Shown: positions 46,076-48,867 of the stretch, piece by piece
Layout of the letters: every line of letters starts with the position of its first letter
Numbering within the stretch: position 1 is the first letter of the stretch
DNA from: a virus
IMG/VR virus record: IMGVR_UViG_3300032242_001981
Location: 1-48,867 of that record
Strand: one strand, 5' to 3'
Length of the DNA stretch: 48,867 nucleotides
Notes under the pieces: model-generated
The model's database searches: none
The model's input: the letters and a program-made list of their open reading frames with translations, nothing else
Told to the model about the DNA's origin: nothing
Position numbers and translations under genes: made by a program

Positions 46076-46088
46076 TAGTATTTATTGG
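46076..46088 (-). promoter_or_regulatory. Late-promoter-like box before the 883-residue fibre gene
   Basis: Minus-strand CCAATAAATACTA, identical in its last eleven bases (AATAAATACTA plus the preceding C) to the box at 2273-2285 and close to that at 30273. It is about 32 bases before the ATG at 46043. It fits the T4 late core at seven of eight bases. Confidence 0.5.
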
Positions 46089-46095
46089 GAATTGA

Positions 46096-46944
46096 TTAAC
46101 GATCGAAACCGTGCAGTACAGTCACATGTTTAGGATCAACAGTGCCAATCGGCACAGGGCCTTGGAACTGTATATAGTAGCCTGTGGGATAAGCTGATCC
46201 TGCAAAACTTTGTCCGCTGGTTGCGCTACTCAATCCAAGAACAGTTATTGATGCGCCTTCTGTTTCGTTAACTAGAGTTTGACTGACTGTTATGTCAGTG
46301 GCTGTTACATTAGTAATCGTATAAGTGCCGTTGTTACTGTTGCTGTTAGAGACTGTGATGCTTTGTCCAATATAGTAACCTCTATCAACCCAATTTACTG
46401 ATGCGGTATTTGAGCTGTGAATTTTGTTACTTAGTGGGCTTGTAGTGTGTACAAAACTAACCACTGCGCTGATTACTCTACAAGGATTATTGATTATTAC
46501 ATAGTTAGTGGTGTTCAATTGCATGACGTTTTCAACAAACACTAACAAGTTTTGTCCGCCCCAACCGCCAAGATCATTGGCCTTGTCGTCAGTGTTGTCA
46601 GTAGTTGGAGGTGCTGGATTTAATGGTCCAAAGATGTATTCTACATCATCACCTACTCCAAGATCCTGTTGTGTAATGTAGGTAGCTTCTTTATAACGTA
46701 GGCTACGCCATGTGTGAAGTCCACCTTTACCTTGATATACTTCAACTTCGTCAGTTGTTGTATTGTAACGAATCATACCGCGCAGATCACCTGTGGTAGA
46801 TGATGTTAGTCGACTGCTAGTAGGACCTCTAGGAATTGTCAATCCATTAGGAGTAGTCATAGTAACTTCTCCAGTTGTCTGGACAGCTACACTATCGTCT
46901 TTGACGTTACGAGAGTTAAGTTGACTTTTCTTTAAAAACTTCAT
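46096..46944 (-). CDS. Cyanophage-type tail/fibre structural protein, 282 residues
   Basis: MKFLKKSQLNSRNVKDDSVA is an N-terminus I recognise from virion proteins of T4-like cyanophages. Next is the attachment module LTIPRGPTSSRL ... GMIRYNTTTDEVEVYQGKGG with W, then ITQQDLGVGDDVEYIFGPL and WGGQNLLVFVENVMQL, also typical. Between about 160 and 240 a beta module has been inserted (WVDRGYYIGQSITVSNSNSN, GTYTITNVTATDITVS). It resembles a widespread phage module of the form W-x-D-x-G-Y-x-x-G-x-x-I-x-V. After it the family sequence resumes (GYYIQFQGPVPIGT). Its ATG overlaps the stop of the upstream gene (TAATG), so the two are coupled. Confidence 0.7.
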   Translation of the reverse strand: MKFLKKSQLNSRNVKDDSVAVQTTGEVTMTTPNGLTIPRGPTSSRLTSSTTGDLRGMIRYNTTTDEVEVYQGKGGLHTWRSLRYKEATYITQQDLGVGDDVEYIFGPLNPAPPTTDNTDDKANDLGGWGGQNLLVFVENVMQLNTTNYVIINNPCRVISAVVSFVHTTSPLSNKIHSSNTASVNWVDRGYYIGQSITVSNSNSNNGTYTITNVTATDITVSQTLVNETEGASITVLGLSSATSGQSFAGSAYPTGYYIQFQGPVPIGTVDPKHVTVLHGFDR

Positions 46945-47261
46945 TAGCTTACTCTCATTGTACTTACTGTAGCTGTTACTGCACTATCTGCAGAGCAAGT
47001 TGCATGTAATCTATCACCAGTTGATAGTACAAATTTTTCAGTGTCAAATGTAAATGTTTCGCTTGCTGGTAATTCTAACTGTTTAATAACTATGCTGGCG
47101 TTACTTACTGCGCCACCACTTGGAACTGCGTAAACATTGATTGTCACAGTTGCTCCAGAATAGTTACAAAATACTACACATGTAATTGCATATTCGGTGT
47201 CAGACGGACATAAAAATAAGTTGTTGCCACTGATACTTAATGTTTGATTATTGATTGCCAT
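46944..47261 (-). CDS. Small beta-sandwich structural protein 3
   Basis: A 105-residue protein: LSISGNNLFLCPSDTEYAIT, then CVVFCNYSGATVTINVYAVP, LELPASETFTFDTEKFVLST and ATCSADSAVTATVSTMRVS. It has the same strand order as the genes at 19258 and 40036 but carries four Cys. An AAGGATA ribosome-binding site lies before the ATG. Its stop overlaps the next ATG. A minor virion protein is inferred from context. Confidence 0.6.
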   Translation of the reverse strand: MAINNQTLSISGNNLFLCPSDTEYAITCVVFCNYSGATVTINVYAVPSGGAVSNASIVIKQLELPASETFTFDTEKFVLSTGDRLHATCSADSAVTATVSTMRVS

Positions 47262-47270
47262 TTTATATCC

Positions 47271-48326
47271 TTAAAATATCATACTGTAGGCTAATGCTTT
47301 TCTACGGCTGACTAATTCATCTCTTGTTGCTTCGTTATTTACAAAATACACGCCAGTGCCGCCATAGGCTTCTGATTTAGTGTATAGTGTAACACTACCG
47401 TTTGTTTGATCAGGATCCGCAATGGCTAGAGTAATTTTTAAATTGTCATCAATGACCACTGATCCAGTGCCTGCGGCTCTTAAAGTTAGATCTAATCCTA
47501 AATCAGTTGTTGACAATGTGCCGTTTGATAGGCTAAAGTTTTGTGTTGTAAATGCATCAATTTTAAATTCAGCATTTGTTACACCGTTTATCAACAATGA
47601 GGCTTTGCTTTCTGCATCACCGCTTTGTGTATCAAATACTTGAAATCGTGTATCGCTTCGAGCGATAAAATTTGGAGGTGTTGTACTAAAGAATCCTGCA
47701 ATAGCACCATTTACCCATTTTACGTTTGGTATAGAATTGTCATAGGCTATTTGATTTTCTTCTACATACAGTTTGTGATTAATTCTATCGGCATAATTGA
47801 CCACACCGTCAACTGCAACAACAGCAGAGCCAGTGCCTGTTTCTCCAGGATGTGGACTTGGTCCAAGTAAATTTAAATTTTGATCTTTGTCATTGGTAGT
47901 AATGCTGTTAGTACGTATGCCTGTTAGTAGAGTATTCTTTGTTTTAAAAACAAAGGCACCTTGTTTATTACTATTGGTTTGATTGTCAAACCACCATAGG
48001 CTTTCGCTGAACACCATTTGTCCAGCACTATAAACACCACGACCTATTTCAATGCCAGCTTCACCAGTAGCGGATAAAATTCCGTTACCAGTGGGCTGTC
48101 CATTTTCGCCAAGTTGATTATTAACCACAATGATATTGTCAACTATTGATACTGTGCTTGACTTTACTGTTGTGGTATTGCCGTAAACTGTTAGGTCACC
48201 GGTAACAATAACATTACCGGGACTTGTACCAACATCTAAAGTAATAACGCCATTGCTGTCGTCTTGTCCGTTGTAACGAACTTTGACTTTGTAGTCGGAA
48301 TCGTTTACTTGTATAATTCTTGACAT
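47271..48326 (-). CDS. Tail-fibre-like structural protein, 351 residues
   Basis: N-terminus MSRIIQVNDSDYKVKVRYNG. At about 38-75 is GDLTVYGNTTTVKSSTVSIV followed by DNIIVVNN, a unit repeated across many marine-phage fibre proteins. Then come a beta-rich body with IEIGRGVYSAGQMVFSESLW, a C-terminal half with VVIDDNLKITLA, and the end RDELVSRRKALAYSMIF. The last part, with VTLYTKSEAYGGTGVYFVNN, is typical of cyanophage structural proteins. An AAGGATA ribosome-binding site follows the strong UUCG hairpin. It is probably part of the tail or baseplate periphery. Confidence 0.7.
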   Translation of the reverse strand: MSRIIQVNDSDYKVKVRYNGQDDSNGVITLDVGTSPGNVIVTGDLTVYGNTTTVKSSTVSIVDNIIVVNNQLGENGQPTGNGILSATGEAGIEIGRGVYSAGQMVFSESLWWFDNQTNSNKQGAFVFKTKNTLLTGIRTNSITTNDKDQNLNLLGPSPHPGETGTGSAVVAVDGVVNYADRINHKLYVEENQIAYDNSIPNVKWVNGAIAGFFSTTPPNFIARSDTRFQVFDTQSGDAESKASLLINGVTNAEFKIDAFTTQNFSLSNGTLSTTDLGLDLTLRAAGTGSVVIDDNLKITLAIADPDQTNGSVTLYTKSEAYGGTGVYFVNNEATRDELVSRRKALAYSMIF

Positions 48327-48339
48327 GTTTTATCCTTGT

Positions 48340-48355
48340 AGGGGCCGAAGCCCCT
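48340..48355 (-). terminator. C(UUCG)G-capped intergenic hairpin
   Basis: The minus strand reads AGGGGC-TTCG-GCCCCT, six perfect base pairs with five G-C and the extra-stable C(UUCG)G loop known from T4 intergenic hairpins. It lies eight bases after the stop of the gene to the right and just before the AAGGATA ribosome-binding site of the 351-residue gene. No T-run follows, so it more likely marks or protects an mRNA end, or gives partial termination. Confidence 0.6.
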
Positions 48356-48362
48356 ATTACTA

Positions 48363-48867
48363 TTAAGCGTTTTCAATAGTTACTGACTTGCGCTCACCAG
48401 CTTGTGCATTACCAAATGTCCATCTTGCTGACTCACCGTTAGCAAACAACCAATCTTCTTCGTTGTTTGTAAATCGCTCTAGTCTTGCCTTGTGTGCTGT
48501 TAACTTGGTAACAAAGTATGTGTTGCCATTGTCATCAGTAGCAATAATGTATGCTTTGCCAAATGCTGGAGTATCATCAGCAACTAGTTTGCAAACTGCG
48601 GTACCATCATCAGTTTTAACTTTGTAGCTACGACCATTAACTTGACGAATAATGTCGCCAATCTTTGCTCCAGAGTCGTCTGTATTAGCGTGGATAACGA
48701 TTGCATTTTCTTGATTAGTTGCTGAGCCAACTAAACCGCTGTCTGTTGTTAGAACAATAGTACCAGTTGCACGAGTTTCAAATGCGCCACCAATTGTAGA
48801 TGCAAATGTAACTGGTTCTACACCAGTGTAACCAGAACCTTTTTCAGATACTGTAATTGTTTTAACA
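48363..48867 (-). CDS. Structural protein fragment, N-terminus off the right edge
   Basis: The minus-strand frame is open from the right edge to a TAA at 48363-48365, giving the last 167 residues of a longer protein. Visible are VSEKGSGYTGVEPVTFAS, then IIRQVNGRSYKVKTDDG, YIIATDDNGNTYFVTKLTAH and EDWLFANGESARWTFGNAQA, ending SVTIENA. It is beta-rich with a Trp-containing end. I do not recognise the family with confidence. Its place at the head of the fibre block, followed by the UUCG hairpin, suggests an abundant virion protein. The start and size are unknown. Confidence 0.6.
   Translation of the reverse strand, partial: VKTITVSEKGSGYTGVEPVTFASTIGGAFETRATGTIVLTTDSGLVGSATNQENAIVIHANTDDSGAKIGDIIRQVNGRSYKVKTDDGTAVCKLVADDTPAFGKAYIIATDDNGNTYFVTKLTAHKARLERFTNNEEDWLFANGESARWTFGNAQAGERKSVTIENA

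Noticed and set aside
1-48867. tRNA, rRNA, integrase, transposase or toxin-antitoxin genes
   Set aside because: None was recognised on either strand; almost all bases are in phage structural or enzyme genes.

Overview
The window looks like part of the genome of a T4-like marine myovirus of the cyanophage/pelagiphage kind. The evidence is protein-level: a gp14-type neck protein, a gp15-type tail-sheath stabiliser, and a long series of fibre proteins whose N-termini I know from marine T4-like phages (for example MSIGRISGPLLKANLLRDG at 43270). The sequence is AT-rich and densely coded, with head-to-tail or overlapping genes. I see no tRNA, rRNA, integrase, transposase or CRISPR array. The host cannot be read from the sequence; cyanobacteria, SAR11 or other marine bacteria are all possible.

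Layout. (1) 1-2247, minus: a tail-fibre-like gene running off the left edge. (2) 2305-5778, plus: neck gp14, a stub of a GIY-YIG endonuclease, gp15 without a normal start codon, and a Nudix hydrolase. (3) 5775-14327, mostly plus: an accessory enzyme island with two flavin-dependent (tryptophan-type) halogenases, seven 2-oxoglutarate/Fe(II) oxygenases (four of them close paralogues, one on the minus strand), a DUF6065-like protein and a small unknown protein. Most plus-strand genes from 7157 to 14327 touch, overlap or are separated by a few bases, which suggests co-transcription. (4) 14324-48867, minus: about 34 kb of tail/fibre genes read right to left. These are a partial gene, several cyanophage-type fibre proteins, two paralogous beta-helix fibres (883 and 960 aa), two paralogous giant proteins (3097 and 3539 aa), an S74-chaperone fibre, three tandem glycine-rich adhesin-like proteins and a small conserved protein.

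How it may work together. The minus-strand block should build the host-contacting part of the virion. It is full of carbohydrate-binding-like modules, pectin-lyase-type beta-helices, a beta-propeller, a LamG-like domain and glycine-rich tips, and shows repeated duplication and nesting of domains. The plus-strand island holds chemistry rather than structure: FADH2-dependent halogenation plus Fe(II)/2OG hydroxylation. Its substrate is unknown; free amino acids, a host metabolite, or side chains of the adjacent fibre proteins are possibilities. No flavin reductase is visible in the window, so the host would have to supply reduced flavin. The most notable points are the halogenase/oxygenase island, the interrupted start of gp15, and the two giant proteins with domains inserted inside other domains.
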